Assembly: GCA_028456385.1 (NCBI GenBank)
Contig: JALNQF010000429.1
Coordinates: 1 to 31,146 of the forward strand
Reading direction: 5' to 3'
Source of the DNA: Ophiosphaerella korrae
Taxonomy: Eukaryota; Ascomycota; Dothideomycetes; Pleosporales; Phaeosphaeriaceae
DNA: 31,146 nt
In this document: piece by piece, positions 11,417 through 22,219 of the stretch
How positions within the stretch are numbered: position 1 is the stretch's first letter
Layout of the letters: the number at the start of each line of letters is the position of its first letter
Notes under the pieces: generated by a model
Seen by the model: only the letters and a program-made list of their open reading frames with translations
Told to the model about the DNA's origin: nothing
Databases searched by the model: none
Position numbers and translations under genes: made by a program

Positions 11417-11727
11417 TAGTCTCTAAGTAATTAGCTCTATCTAGGTTTATCTTACTATAATAGCTTTAATCTAGGCCTTGTTTTATTTTATATAATCTTA
11501 TAGTTCTTTATTCTATATTTCTAAAGTGTTAATTAGTATCTTTATATCTTCTTTTTTTAAAATTAAGTTGTTTAGGTAATTCTTAATTACTTATATATCT
11601 ATCGTATCTAAACTATATAAGCTTAGAGGTATCTTACTTTCTTTTCTAGTTAAGCTTTCTACTATTATATTAGCTAGACTATACACTTACTTACGCTTTA
11701 CTTCTTTTAATAACTAAATTAGTAAGG
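11417..11727 (-). pseudogene. gag: RIP-mutated gag of element A, N-terminal part
   Basis: Minus-strand 5' portion of A's gag, between its 5' LTR and the insertion site of B. It aligns with the same region of X (about 20338-20615) and, in reverse complement, with the first 300 bases after the LTRs of B and G. The conserved post-LTR block (ccttactaattta on the minus strand) sits at its right end. No start codon survives. Joined across B it continues at 4394 and downwards. Confidence 0.85.
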
Positions 11728-12172
11728 TATAACGTAGTTACTTAGGTTAACTACCTAATAACCTATTAGGTTGTTAGTAAATTAAAAGGTAATAACAAAA
11801 GTTTATAGAGTAGTAAGTAATAACTATAAATAATAGTTAATTTGTGTATACAATATTAAGTATTAGCGTTCTAGGTTAGAGATTAAATTACTAATATAAT
11901 CCTAATAATATTTATCTCTACTAATTATATATGTAAGTTTTCTTAGTAACTTCGTAACTTTATATTTACTAAGATCGCAAATTTATAAATTTGTTACGTA
12001 TTAGCTTTATAACTTTATATTTACTAAGATTATAAATTTATAAATTTATTACGTGTCTATATTATAGCTAGTTTTCTAATTAAGTTTGTTCCCCTATAGA
12101 TTATATACGTTGTTATCTTCTATAGTAAGGCTAATTAGCTCTATCTAATTATCTCTTGTTATAGTTATAATA
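11728..12172 (-). repeat. 5' LTR of element A (reverse orientation)
   Basis: 445 bp. Read on the minus strand it starts tattataact (from TGTTATAACT) and then ataacaagag, the same leader as the LTR of C. It ends gttata before the conserved post-LTR block. It contains a 45-bp repeat twice, at 11955-11999 and 12010-12054 (period 55), built around aaatttataaattt. To its right, element C sequence begins; the target duplication is probably ataat at 12173-12177, but the left copy is outside the window. The core repeat differs from that of B's LTR although the ends match. Confidence 0.92.
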
Positions 12173-15100
12173 ATAATAATAAATACTATATATATCTTTC
12201 TAGTAAATAGAGAGTAAGATAGTTCCTATAGAAGAATAGAGTAGTAGTAATAAAAGAAGAATAAATAAAAGTATAGTTAGAAGAAATAACCTATATAATA
12301 GACTTACTAATAGAAGGTTTAGAAAAGGAGAAGCCTTAGACCCTATTAATCTACGCTAAAGGACTAGTAAAAGATAAGAAGACTACTATAGTTACTTCTA
12401 AAAAACTATAAAGTAATAAAAAAGAAATTAATATAAGAGGTATAGAGAATACTTAGTTAGATATATATAACTATAATAGCTATATAATAATAGATATAGT
12501 AGAATAAAACTAAGAATAGTAGTTTATTTAGAAATACTTACTAGTTATAAGTATAGAGGAAGCGTATAAAGACTAGAAAGAACGTAATCCTAAGAATATA
12601 AGGTTTATACTATTTTAAGAATAGATAAAGTAATATATAGTTATAGTAAGAAGAATACTTATATAAAAAGAATAGTAATACTTTATAAGAAGAATATAAT
12701 AGATTAATAAAGCCTATATACTAAGGATACTAATAGTATACTATGTCTTAACCTAAAATAAACCTAGAAAAGATAGATACTAGGAGGAGGACAATAAAAT
12801 AACAAACCTAGACTATCTAGTACACTCTAAGGTATTATAGTTATTATACCTAGACAAAAATTATATTATATATAGAAACACTAAAGTAAACAACTATAGA
12901 TAGCTAATAAGAAGAAAAGGCTATAATTATAAAAACCTTATTATAGTAAAAGATATCCTAGGATAGGAAGTAATACTAGAATAAGGATACGTAGTAGTAA
13001 GGCTAAGCCTTAAGCTATCTAAAAAATACGTTATAAGAAGACTATATTATAAATATATATATAATAAATATCTAAAATACAAAAAATATAAACTTAGAAA
13101 AGGGTAAAAGCCCTAGAAAGATAGATAATTTATAAAGATACCTAAGTAAGAAAGACTAGAAGGTATAAAAGGCTTATATATTACAAAAATAAGTAATTTT
13201 TAAAGAAGAAAAATATAAGTTATAATTAATAGTAAAGCTATAAGAAACTTTATATTAAAGAAGTTTATAGAAAAATAAAGAATATATTATATAATAAAGA
13301 AATACTCTTAATAACTTATTATAATTAAAAGAAAACTATTCTAAAAACTTATTAGATTTAAGATACTACTTTTTATACTAGAAGTAGAAAGATTAAATAT
13401 TAAAAACGTAGTTATAGATATAATAATATTTATAAATAAATAAAATATAATCCTAGAGATACTATAGTTATAAATAAAGAACCTAAGAATTAATTAAAAA
13501 TAAGAGAAAATTAGTTATCTTAAATAAGATATATTAAAAGCTAATATAAAAATATATTAAGGAGAATTCCTAAATAAATATAAGAAATAAGAAAAACAAC
13601 TTACTAAACCTATAGACTACTTACTAGAATATTAACTATAGGACTTAGTAATAGATATAGAAGAAGAGAAAAATATAAGTTAGAGCCTAGTCTACTAAAA
13701 AACTAAAGAAGAATCTAAAATTAAACAAGTATATATTAAAAACGTACTAAAGAAAAGATAGATATAAGAATCTAAATCTTTAGTAGTATATAGACTTATA
13801 TTTATAGATAAAAAAGGGATAGATAATAAGAGACTTTACGTAGATTTTAAGAAAACTAACGTAATTATAAATAAGAACTAGTACCTATTACTATAAATAG
13901 ATAAAATATAAGATAAGCTATGAAGAGTAGAGATCTTTATAAAACTAGATATTTAGAACGCCTACTATTAAATTAGAATTAAAAAAGGTAATAAATAGAA
14001 AACAGCGTTTAGAATATAATATAGACTATTTAAATATATAATTATACTTTTTAGATTAATAAATATACTAGTAGTATTTTAAGAAAGAATTAATATAGTA
14101 CTAAGAGAGTAATTAGACGTATTTATATTTATATACTAAGACAACATCCTTATATTCTTAGAAATAGAAGAAGAACACGTATAACACGTACACTAAGTAC
14201 TAGAGAAACTAGTAAAGAATAAGCTATTTCTTAAGATAAGAAAATACAAATTCTATATAAAGGAAATAGACTTCCTTAGATTTATTATTAAACTAGGAAA
14301 GATTAAGATTAATCTAGGAAAAATAAAAATAATTAAGGAATAGCTAAAACTAAAAAACCTATAAAAAGTATAATAATTCTATAGACTAGTAAATTTCTAT
14401 AGAAAGCTAATAGTAAGATAGTCTAAAGATATAGAACTAATAACTTAACTTATAAAGAAAGATACACTATTTAAATAGATAAAAGAATATAATAAAGTAT
14501 TTAATATAATTAAATAAAAATTTATAGAAAACCTAGTAATTAAAATATATAACCTAGACCTACTAATAATAGTAAAAATAGACGTATCTAACTTAGTTTA
14601 TAGGATAGTACTAATACAAGAAGGCTTAAGGACTAAATAAGAATACTTAGTTAAATATTTCTCTAAGAAAATAAAGCTAGTAGAGCTTAACTACCTAATC
14701 TATAATAAAGAGATACTAGTAATCTATAAAGTATTTAAATAATAGAGAGTATACTTATAAAAAGTAAAGTATAAAATTAAAGTCTATACTAACTATAAGA
14801 ATCTTATAAGATTTATAATAAATAAAGACTTTATATAATACTATATAAGATAGTAGGAATTCCTATTAATATTTAAACTTAAGGTTATATATATAAATAG
14901 AAAAGATAACTAGCTAGTAGATACTTTAAGTAGAAGACTAGACTTATAAGAAGAAATAAATACTACTAGTATAGTTCTAACTAAGAATAAAGAAAGAAAC
15001 TTAGTCTTAAATAAACTTAAGATAGCTACTATACTTAAGAAGAAGAATAGTAAAATAGATAAATAGATTTAAAAAGAAATAGAAAAAGCTTTTAAAGAAA

Positions 15101-16437
15101 TAAAGAAGCTAGAAATCTAAGAAAGATTTATAAAAGCTTATAGAAGAATATATATTCTAAGTAAGATTTAAAGAGAGTTTATATAATAATTCTATAAGTT
15201 ACTAGTATATAGATATAAAGGAATTAAAAAAATACTAAATAAACTTTTAAGGGACTACTATATCCTAAAAGTAAGATAACTAGTAGAAGAAGTACTACAA
15301 GACTATATAGAATATTATAGAAATAAGTATAGTAGGTATATACTATATAGAATACTATAACTAGTTAAAGAACTAGAATATCTTTAGAGAACTATAACAA
15401 TAGAATTTATTACAAAGTTACTTAAGTTAAAAGATCTAATATTAAGAGTTAAATATAATAGAATTATAATAATAGTAAATAAACTTATAAAATATATATA
15501 CTTTAAACTATATAAAGAAAAAAGTAGAATAGAAGTTACTATATACTAGGTTCTAAGGACTATAGTTAGCTAGTATAGTATCCTAGATAAAATTATTATA
15601 GATAGAGATATACAATTTATATTAAAACTATAAGGTATAATAATAGTATAATTAGGAATATAATATTAAATATTAATAGTAAATTATTTATAGATAGATA
15701 GATAATTAGAAAGTATAAACTAGATAGTAAAATAATACTTAAGATACTACTTTAACTATAACTAGAATAACTAGGTATAGCTATTACCTATAGTATAGCT
15801 AGTATATAATAGTATAAAGAATATAGTAATAAGAGTATTACTTTTTTTTATAAACTATAGATTTAATCCTAATATATATTAGATACTAAGAAATATAAAA
15901 TCCTAGACTTTAAGAAGAAAAAACTTTACAAATAGAATAAAAGAAATATACAATTAACTAAGATAAGACGCTAAATTCTTGTATAATTAAATAGTAAAAT
16001 ACTATAATAAAAGATATAAAGAGAGACTCTAATTTAGAGAGAGAGAAAAAGTATAGTTAGTCTAAAGAAATATTAAAAGTAAATAACCTAGCTTAAAATT
16101 AGACTATATAAAAATAGGACTATATAAAATTAAAAGTAAAATTATACTAGTTATATTTAAATTAAAACTACTAAGTAAAATAAAGATATACCTAACCTTC
16201 TATATAGTACTACTTAAGATAGTACTACAAAATATAGAACTACTAGTATATAAAGTAGATATATATAGAGAATAAGAAGAATAAGAAGATAAGAAAATCT
16301 TAGTATACTAGTTCTATAATAGAAAAAACTACTACTTAGTAAAATAGATAAGTATAAACGAGAAAGAATAACTATAGGAAAATATATAGGAACTAGAGAA
16401 TAATCTTAATTATTCTAAGAAACTAGAAGAGTTCTAA
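12173..16437 (+). pseudogene. pol: RIP-mutated pol of element C
   Basis: Same domain order and spacing as in B. Protease Asn-Ser-Lys-Ala at 13228-13239 (family Asp-Ser-Gly-Ala). RT box at 14134-14145 reads Tyr-stop-Asp-Asn. RNase H aspartate at 14581-14583. Integrase His-His pair (now Tyr) 15208-15216, then the catalytic positions: 15403-15405 is GAA (Glu) where B and A have Asp, 15601-15603 is GAT, and 15709-15711 is GAA, the expected Glu. The Asp-to-Glu change is a T-to-A transversion that RIP does not explain. The chromodomain is about 16297-16433 and the stop codon 16435-16437. Many premature stops; inactive. Confidence 0.93.
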
Positions 16438-16449
16438 AGTTAAATCTCC

Positions 16450-16890
16450 TTAGACTACTTAGTAGTTAACTAAGAAAACTAATATTACTACTACTAGATA
16501 GAGAGGTAATAGGAATATTTAATACACTAAGAACTAGAGTAGCCCTAACTATATTATTAAAATCTAACTTAGCTTCTATTATATAAGACTATTTAGATAA
16601 CTTAGTATTATTATAAGCTTTTATCTTATAAAGACGCTTAATATAAGAATAAAGCTCTACTAGCTTATAAGGAGTTAACTTATACTTAGCTTTAGCTTTA
16701 GTAAGCTATAATAATAACTATACTTAAGCTTTATTAATAGCTCTCTTTATATAACTTAGTAGAAAGAGACTATATATAAATTAAATACTTATACTCTATA
16801 AGTAAAATACTTAATAAAGTATACTTGTATTAAATATTAGTAAGAATACACTTATTATATTATTTACTATCTTTTAAGGATATAAGATAT
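16450..16890 (-). pseudogene. Antisense reading frame in the 3' region of C
   Basis: The counterpart of the B antisense frame. Arg-Ala-Ile-Asn is encoded on the minus strand at 16733-16744 and Phe-Leu-Ser near 16469-16477, in the same frame. Between them lies a stretch of more than 30 codons without a stop (roughly 16590-16690), which is long for DNA so rich in TAA and TAG. A Tyr-Asn-Asn-Thr-Lys-Leu-Ser stretch is shared exactly with E. Nucleotide similarity to B is much weaker here than in pol, while the peptide alignment holds. Unknown function; ends approximate. Confidence 0.5.
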
Positions 16891-17080
16891 AAAAGACCTA
16901 ATTTAGTATAATAATAATAAGGAAATATTTTAACCCTATTACAAATAATATAAGCTATAAGAAGAAGTTTATTACGCTAGGAACGAGAAGGTATAAAGAG
17001 TAATAAAGAACTAGAGATTAATAAAGAAATAGGATTAATAACTTTAACTTTAGGATAGAGAAATAAAAATCTATATAAAA

Positions 17081-17090
17081 GAGGGGATAG
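17081..17090 (+). other. Polypurine tract of element C
   Basis: gaggggatag directly before the 3' LTR, matching the tract of B at 10971-10984. Confidence 0.88.
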
Positions 17091-17519
17091 TATTATAGAT
17101 ATAACAAGAGAATACTAGATAGTACTAATTAGTCCTATAATAGAGGATAACAACGTATACGACCTATAGGCTAACGTACCTAATTAGGAAGCTAACTACA
17201 ACTATAATATATAATAAATTTATAAATTTATAATCTTAGTAAATATAAAGTTATAAAGCTAATACGTAATAAATTTATAAATACAAAGTTGTAAAGCTAC
17301 TCTAGTATTATAAGTATATAGTTATTAGTAATACGTATTATTAAGATAGTATTAGTAATCTAATCTCTAACTAAGAACGCTAATACTTAATATTATACAT
17401 ATAAATTAACTATTGTTATAGTTATTACTTAATTATAATACAAACTTTTGTTGTTAACTTCTAATCTACTAATACCCTAATAGGTTATCGAGAAAGTTAA
17501 CCTCGGAGACCCTATTATA
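17091..17519 (+). repeat. 3' LTR of element C
   Basis: 429 bp, from tattatagat to cctattata. Ends match the LTRs of A and G. The core has the aaatttataaa-type repeat seen twice in A's LTR, but here the second copy is partly deleted (about 17215-17300). The sequence after it, starting actaagctct, is element X and matches the stretch of A near 1975-1990. The target duplication is probably actaa (17520-17524); the other copy is outside the window. Confidence 0.92.
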
Positions 17520-18736
17520 ACTAAGCTCTAGCCTACGTTTTTTTCTTTCTTTTAGGTTTATTACTAAGTTCTATAGTTAATATTCTAGAATGTAGTCTTT
17601 AAGTTCTATAAGCTATTTTTCTTATTTTTTATATTTATCTAGGAATTTTCCTTTATATATACTTATATCAGTTTTTAATATATTTTATCTAGAGTAACTA
17701 ACTTTTCTTATTCTCTAATTAATTCTTAGATTAGCTATCTATAATTATAGTATCTCGAAGATTACTTTTTATTCTTTATTAATTATAATTATATCTATAA
17801 TTATATTCTTAATCTTTAACTCTTTTAGTTCTAGTATAGAGAGTACTATTTTAAACTTTACTAGCTTTTAGAATAGTTTTTCTTTAATTATACTTAGTTA
17901 TTAAAGGTACTTCTTTAATATATAATATATTCTTTATTCTTTTATAAACTTCTTAGATTTAAAGTTCTTTATAGCTCTACTATTAATTATAATTTATACT
18001 TTTTTTCTTTAAAAGTACTTTATTTTATAATATATAAGCCTATTATACTTTCTAGCTATTCTTACTTAGGCTATTTTATAAATTATCTACTTAGTTAAAG
18101 CTATTACCTAACTTTATACTTATAGTTTTTATATTTTAAGTACTTATCTTATATATACTTATACTAAGGTTTTCTTAAAATATATTCTCTAGATAACTTC
18201 TTTCTAGGTCTTACTACTATATATCTTTTACTAAGTATTTTTATTATCTTATATTTTATAATATCCTCTACTAAAATTAGTTTTATATAATTATAGCCTT
18301 TTTTTCTTACTAGCTATATATAATTTCTTACTTTAAGTTATCTATATATAAAGTAATTTATATTTAAGTATAATACTTATATTATTTTAAAGTATACTAG
18401 ATATTCTAGATTTATCCTCTTATTATCTCCTTTCTTATACTTATCTATACTAGGTTTCCTTTTTACTAGAATATAGTATACTACTAGTATACTTAGTATA
18501 TAAGCTTTATTAATCTATTATATCTTTTTTATATAATACTACTTCTCTCTCTATATAAGTATTCTTTCTACTATAAATATATATTACTCTATTTACTATT
18601 AGAATATTATAAACTTTATTACTTTAAGATTATATATTTTCTAGTCTTTATACACTTCTTCTATTTTTATAACTAGTAAGTATTTCTAAGTAAATTACTA
18701 TTATATAATAAGTTCTTCTATACTTTTTATACTATA
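17520..18736 (-). pseudogene. pol: RIP-mutated protease and pre-RT region of element X
   Basis: Minus-strand start of pol, cut by C on the left and by the solo LTR on the right. The protease active site at 17973-17984 reads Asn-Ser-Arg-Ala, as in A. The linker upstream of protease continues beyond the solo LTR at 19167. The zinc-knuckle-to-protease distance, without the solo LTR and its duplication, is 1261 bases, against 1300 in A and 1308 in B and G, so X has lost small segments here. Inactive. Confidence 0.85.
18732..18736. repeat. 5-bp target site duplication (left) of the solo LTR
   Basis: ctata, repeated at 19162-19166 on the far side of the solo LTR. Confidence 0.9.
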
Positions 18737-19161
18737 TGTAACTAGCCTCCTGTCGTCGACTATAGGAACCTATCTAGGGGGGGGCTAGTAGATTGAGAGA
18801 TAATAACAAAAGTTCGTGTTAGGATCTATAATAACTATAAACAATAGAAGATGTTTTGCAACTATCTTGTATTGGCGTTCTGTAGTCAAAGGATTAAATT
18901 GCCGATACTATCCTAATAATGCGTATTGCTAATAACTATATACTTGCTGTAATCTGTAATCTGTGTTTGCCAAGATCAACAGATTATAGATTAGCTTAAT
19001 CTGTAATCTACTACCGCCAAGAGTCTATAGATTACAGATTACTCTAGGTGTCCTAATTATGCGTAGCTTCCTAGTCGGGCTCATAGCCTTTAGAGTCGTA
19101 TAGGACTAGGCTCGTGGGATCGATTAGTTCTATCTATAGTTCTTCTATTACTGCTATAACA
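18737..19161 (-). mobile_element. Solo LTR, little affected by RIP
   Basis: 425 bp with intact ends: TGTAACTAGCC on the plus strand at the left and TATAACA at the right (minus-strand start TGTTATAGCAG). It is flanked by the 5-bp duplication ctata. Its ends and its AATCTGTAATC-type internal repeats relate it to the LTRs of B, X and G. Unlike everything around it, it has many CpA and TpG and a visibly higher GC content: the 60 bases from 18901 contain five TG. No internal region is present. The simplest reading is a full element that inserted after X had been mutated and was then lost by LTR-LTR recombination. Confidence 0.93.
18945..19046. repeat. Direct and inverted AATCTGTAATC repeats inside the solo LTR
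   Basis: The stretch holds taatctgtaatc twice (about 18951 and 18999) and its inverse gattacagatta or gattatagatta twice (about 18982 and 19031), interleaved with two copies of gccaaga. Near 18980-19012 an imperfect palindrome could fold into a stem. It is equivalent in position to the minisatellite in the LTRs of B. Confidence 0.8.
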
Positions 19162-19166
19162 CTATA
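19162..19166. repeat. 5-bp target site duplication (right) of the solo LTR
   Basis: Second copy of ctata; element X continues after it. Confidence 0.9.
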
Positions 19167-20615
19167 GCTATAATAGCTATATATATCTAACTCGGTATAC
19201 TTTATAACTCTTATATTAACTTAATTCTTATCTCTTCTTAGTTATTTAGAAGTAACTATAGTAGTCTTTTTATCTCTTACTAGTCTTTTAGTAGTAATTA
19301 ATAAAGTCTAAGGTTTTTTTCTTTCTAAGTCTTTTATTAGTAAGTCTATTATATATATAATTTCTTTAAGCTAAGCTTAAGTTCTTTCTTTTATTACTAC
19401 TACTCTTCCTTTCTATAAGAACTAACTTACTCTTTTCTTACTTAAAAAGTATATATAGTAGTTATTATTATAATAAAAGGTTTAGTTAAGTATTATATAT
19501 TACTACTTCTTACTTACTATAACTTTTTCTTAAAGCTTAGCTTATACTTTTAGTACTTTATTCTTATCTTTAGTTATCTTTAATAAAGCTTTTTTCTTTA
19601 AGTCCTTACTTCTATAGTCTTTTATAAAGTATCTTAGTTTTTTATATAGTAACTTTTCTTACTATAGTTAAAGTACGTAATATCTTTATTCTTCTTTTTC
19701 TTTTTATCTTTATTTACGTTAAAGATTATAAAGTCTCTACTATTATAGTTACTAAGTTATCTTTTATAGTTATTTATCTTCTATTCTTAGAAATTATTAT
19801 CTACTTATATTACTTATATCTTTAGAGCTTTTAGTATCTTTAGTTTTTTTATATATATTAACTTATATTAGATATTTAAATTTAGTCTTTATTTAAATCT
19901 TAATATTAAGGATAGCTTATTCTATTCTATATTTTATAATAGTTATTTAAATTATAATATATATTCTAAAACAGTCTTATATTATTTAAGCTTTTTAAGC
20001 TTTTATTTTACTTATTAGGTAATGTCTATATCTTTAAATACTACTCTTATTTATTTTATAAAGTATTTATAACTTCTAAAAATAGCTCTTATTTTATCTT
20101 TCTATATTCCTAAAGTATATATTATATAGTTTATCTAGTAAGGTTTAAACTATCTTATTATATCTTCTTTAAAGTATATTCTAATATACGCTACCTTCTT
20201 TTCTTCTATATTAAAGTATAGTACTTATATATATATCTAGAGTTATACTAATACTAAGAAAGGTCTTAGTTTTTTCTTTATTTTATTAAATTTTTTAAGT
20301 ATAAGTATCTTAGGTAGCTTCTTTATTATTCTTATCTTTAGTCTTTAAGTAATCTATTCTATATAATTCTATCTTACTATAATAGCTTTAATCTAAGCTT
20401 TATTTTACTTAATATATTTTTATACTTCTTTATTCTATATCTCTAGAGTATTAATTATTAGTTATATATCTTAACTACTACCTAGTTAGTTTTATCTAAC
20501 TTATAACTACTTAGAAGTACTTTACTTCTTTTCTTAGTTTTACTTTCTACTATTATATTAACTTAGACTATATACTACTTACGCTTTACTTCTTCTAATA
20601 ACTAAATTAGTAAAG
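19167..20615 (-). pseudogene. gag: RIP-mutated gag of element X, with adjoining linker
   Basis: Minus-strand gag reads from just inside the 5' LTR (20615) downwards; the part below about 19560 is the linker to protease. The capsid Phe codon lies at 20288-20290 and the CCHC knuckle begins at 19675 and runs down to about 19634, with Cys turned to Tyr. The distance of 615 bases between them is a multiple of three, so in this copy capsid and knuckle share a frame, unlike in B and G. No start codon survives; the post-LTR block near 20602-20615 differs by one base from that of A. Inactive. Confidence 0.85.
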
Positions 20616-21051
20616 TATAATAGGTATACCTATTATTAACTATAAGTAACTTCTAGGGGAGTATTAGTAGATTAGAAGTTAATAACTAAAGTATATATTA
20701 TAATTAATTAATAAACTATAAATAATAGAATAATATCTTATAATATTAATATATTATTATTTGTAGTTAATAATAAAATTACTAATACTATCCTAATAAT
20801 ATATATTACTACTAACTATATATCTAGTATATATATATATAATCTATAGTATATAACTATAGATTACTAATCTATTATACGTAACTATAAATTATAAATC
20901 TATTATATATAACTATAGATTACTATATTACGTATCTTAATTATAAGCTATTTCTTAATTTAAGTTATTACTCTACTTATGTTATACTTTATTAGTACTT
21001 AAGTTAGGACTAATTAGTTCTATTATAATTTCTCTTATTATATTTATAATA
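20616..21051 (-). repeat. 5' LTR of element X (reverse orientation)
   Basis: 436 bp. Read on the minus strand it starts tattataaat and then ataataagag, and it carries aatctatagttat-type repeats like those of B in its core (about 20835-20930). It is fully RIP-mutated. Element E sequence starts right after it at 21052. Confidence 0.9.
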
Positions 21052-21345
21052 AAAAAACATTAAAAGTAAATAATCTAGTTTAAAACTATATAAAATTAAA
21101 AAAAAAGTTATACTAGTTATATTTAAATTAAGACTACTAGAGAAAATAAAAATATACTTAACTTCTATATAGTATTACTAGAAAAAGTACTATAAGATAT
21201 ATATAAAGAATTAAAAAACTAAAAAGTAAAAAAAAATCTATAATATAAGTTCTATAATAGAAAAAACTATTACCTAGTAAAATAGATAAAGATAAATAAT
21301 AAAATATAGCTTTAAGAAGATATATAAAAATAAAAAGAGTTTTAA
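21052..21345 (+). pseudogene. pol: RIP-mutated end of pol of element E (integrase tail, chromodomain)
   Basis: The stretch corresponds to B 9970-10334. The chromodomain region around 21235-21340 keeps the Tyr-Leu-Val-Lys core seen in B and C, and the stop codon is 21343-21345, matching the pol stops of B and C. About 20 bases present in B are missing near 21080. Earlier pol domains of E lie left of the nest, outside the window. Confidence 0.8.
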
Positions 21346-21364
21346 AGTTAAAACTATTATAAGT

Positions 21365-21540
21365 ACTTTTTTATATAACTTTTAGCTAGCTATAAGGTAG
21401 CCCTAAGCTTACTATAAGTATCTCTAGTATATATATATATATACTATTTTATACTTAGTATACCTATTTAGTATACTATACTTTTTTATAGTTATATTTA
21501 GTTTAATAGTATAAAGTCTAGCTTTATAAAAACCTTTTAA
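21365..21540. other. Extra segment of about 175 bp in the 3' region of E
   Basis: Compared with B and C, element E has additional sequence just after the pol stop. The flanks (…ataagtact on the left, ttatagtaaac on the right) join in the other copies. Left and right ends share a weak inverted similarity (ttttata…agctag), and the middle holds a run of alternating TA followed by an AT-rich palindrome-like stretch. It may be a small non-autonomous element, a decayed insertion or a local expansion. Limits are uncertain by 10 bases or more. Confidence 0.45.
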
Positions 21541-21960
21541 GCTACTTTATAGTAAACTTAGAAAGTTTATACTATTAGTATTAAATAAAAAAATATTAAG
21601 AACGCCTTATAAAATAAGAGCTAGAGTAGCTTCTAATATATCTTTAAAGTCTATTTTAGCCTCTAGTATATAAGACTATATAGATAATTTAGTATTATTA
21701 TAAGTTTTTAGCTTATAAATATAGTCTATATATACTTAAAGATTAGGTTATACTAATTTCACTTAGTAATAGCTAGCTATAATAATAATTTTACTTTAGC
21801 TTTATTAATATCTCTCTTTATATAACTTAGAAGAAATAGATTAAGTAATAATTAAGTACTTTTATTTAGTAAGAGAAATACTAGAAAGAGTATAATAATA
21901 CTAAATATTAGCTTAGATATACTTACTATAAGCTTTACTATCCTTTAAAGATATTAGATA
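21541..21960 (-). pseudogene. Antisense reading frame in the 3' region of E
   Basis: Third copy of the antisense frame. The minus strand at about 21680-21715 encodes the same Tyr-Asn-Asn-Thr-Lys-Leu-Ser stretch as C, and 21804-21815 encodes Arg-Asp-Ile-Asn in place of Arg-Ala-Ile-Asn, with similar residues on both sides. The two parts are one base out of frame with each other, so this copy also has an indel. Support comes from the alignment to C rather than from any open frame. Confidence 0.45.
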
Positions 21961-22025
21961 AGTTAACTTTAGATTAGCGTAATAAAAATAAGAAATTATT
22001 TTATCTTTATTATAAGTAATATATA

Positions 22026-22219
22026 GTAGGGTAATATAAAAAAAAACCTTAGAAAAAGTTATTATTTTAAACTATTAATAACTCTACAAATAAAATAGCT
22101 AGAAATTTAAGTAGTTTAGAATTTTAAAGAGAAAATTTAGTACTTATTTTTAGCTTACTACGATTTTTAATTACTAAGCCTACTAGAGCTAGAATTTAAA
22201 CTATTTTAAGGACTTTTTT
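22026..22219. repeat. Left terminal inverted repeat of F
   Basis: Pairs with about 24355-24553 as reverse complement for nearly its whole length, with scattered differences and a more diverged stretch about 60-90 bases from the end. Confidence 0.9.

Larger units (their letters stand above)
12173..17519 (+). mobile_element. Ty3/gypsy chromovirus C, 3' part (protease to 3' LTR)
   Basis: Plus-strand element entering the window at the point where A was inserted, equivalent to B position 6070, between the zinc knuckles and protease. From protease to the pol stop it aligns to B at a constant offset of 6103 bases, so there are no net indels over 3.2 kb. It ends with a polypurine tract (17081-17090) and a 3' LTR (17091-17519). 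Its LTR core is of the A type, not the B type. To its right the sequence is element X, so C sits inside X. The 5' LTR and gag lie left of the window. Confidence 0.94.
17520..21051 (-). mobile_element. Ty3/gypsy chromovirus X, 5' part (LTR, gag, protease to start of RT)
   Basis: Minus-strand element: 5' LTR at the right (20616-21051), then gag, knuckle, protease, and the linker before RT at 17520, where C was inserted. It aligns with A throughout. A solo LTR (18737-19161) interrupts it between zinc knuckle and protease. To the right of its LTR, element E resumes, so X sits in E; the duplication is probably aaaaa at 21052-21056. RT, integrase and the 3' LTR of X lie left of the window, beyond C and its contents. 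Confidence 0.92.
21052..22025 (+). mobile_element. Ty3/gypsy chromovirus E, 3' part (outermost element)
   Basis: Plus-strand remnant holding the end of pol (integrase tail and chromodomain) and most of the 3' region. It aligns with B 9970-10920 and C 16070-16960, except for a short deletion near the start and an extra segment of about 175 bp near 21365-21540. It is interrupted by X on the left and by transposon F at 22026, resumes for a few bases at 24554-24559, and is then cut by element G. Its polypurine tract and 3' LTR are probably right of the window. It is the oldest layer of the nest. Confidence 0.85.

Noticed and set aside
18771..18784. Run of G in the solo LTR (ctaggggggggcta) as a polypurine tract
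   Set aside because: It lies inside the LTR near its 3' end in the reverse orientation, not next to an LTR start, and no internal region is present.
18945..19046. tRNA-like or riboswitch-like structure in the solo LTR
   Set aside because: The inverted repeats come from repeated AATCTGTAATC units; there is no cloverleaf with anticodon arm and no known aptamer pattern.
21431..21446. TA run as a replication origin or promoter
   Set aside because: TA-rich runs are common across the window as a product of RIP; nothing specific supports an origin or promoter.
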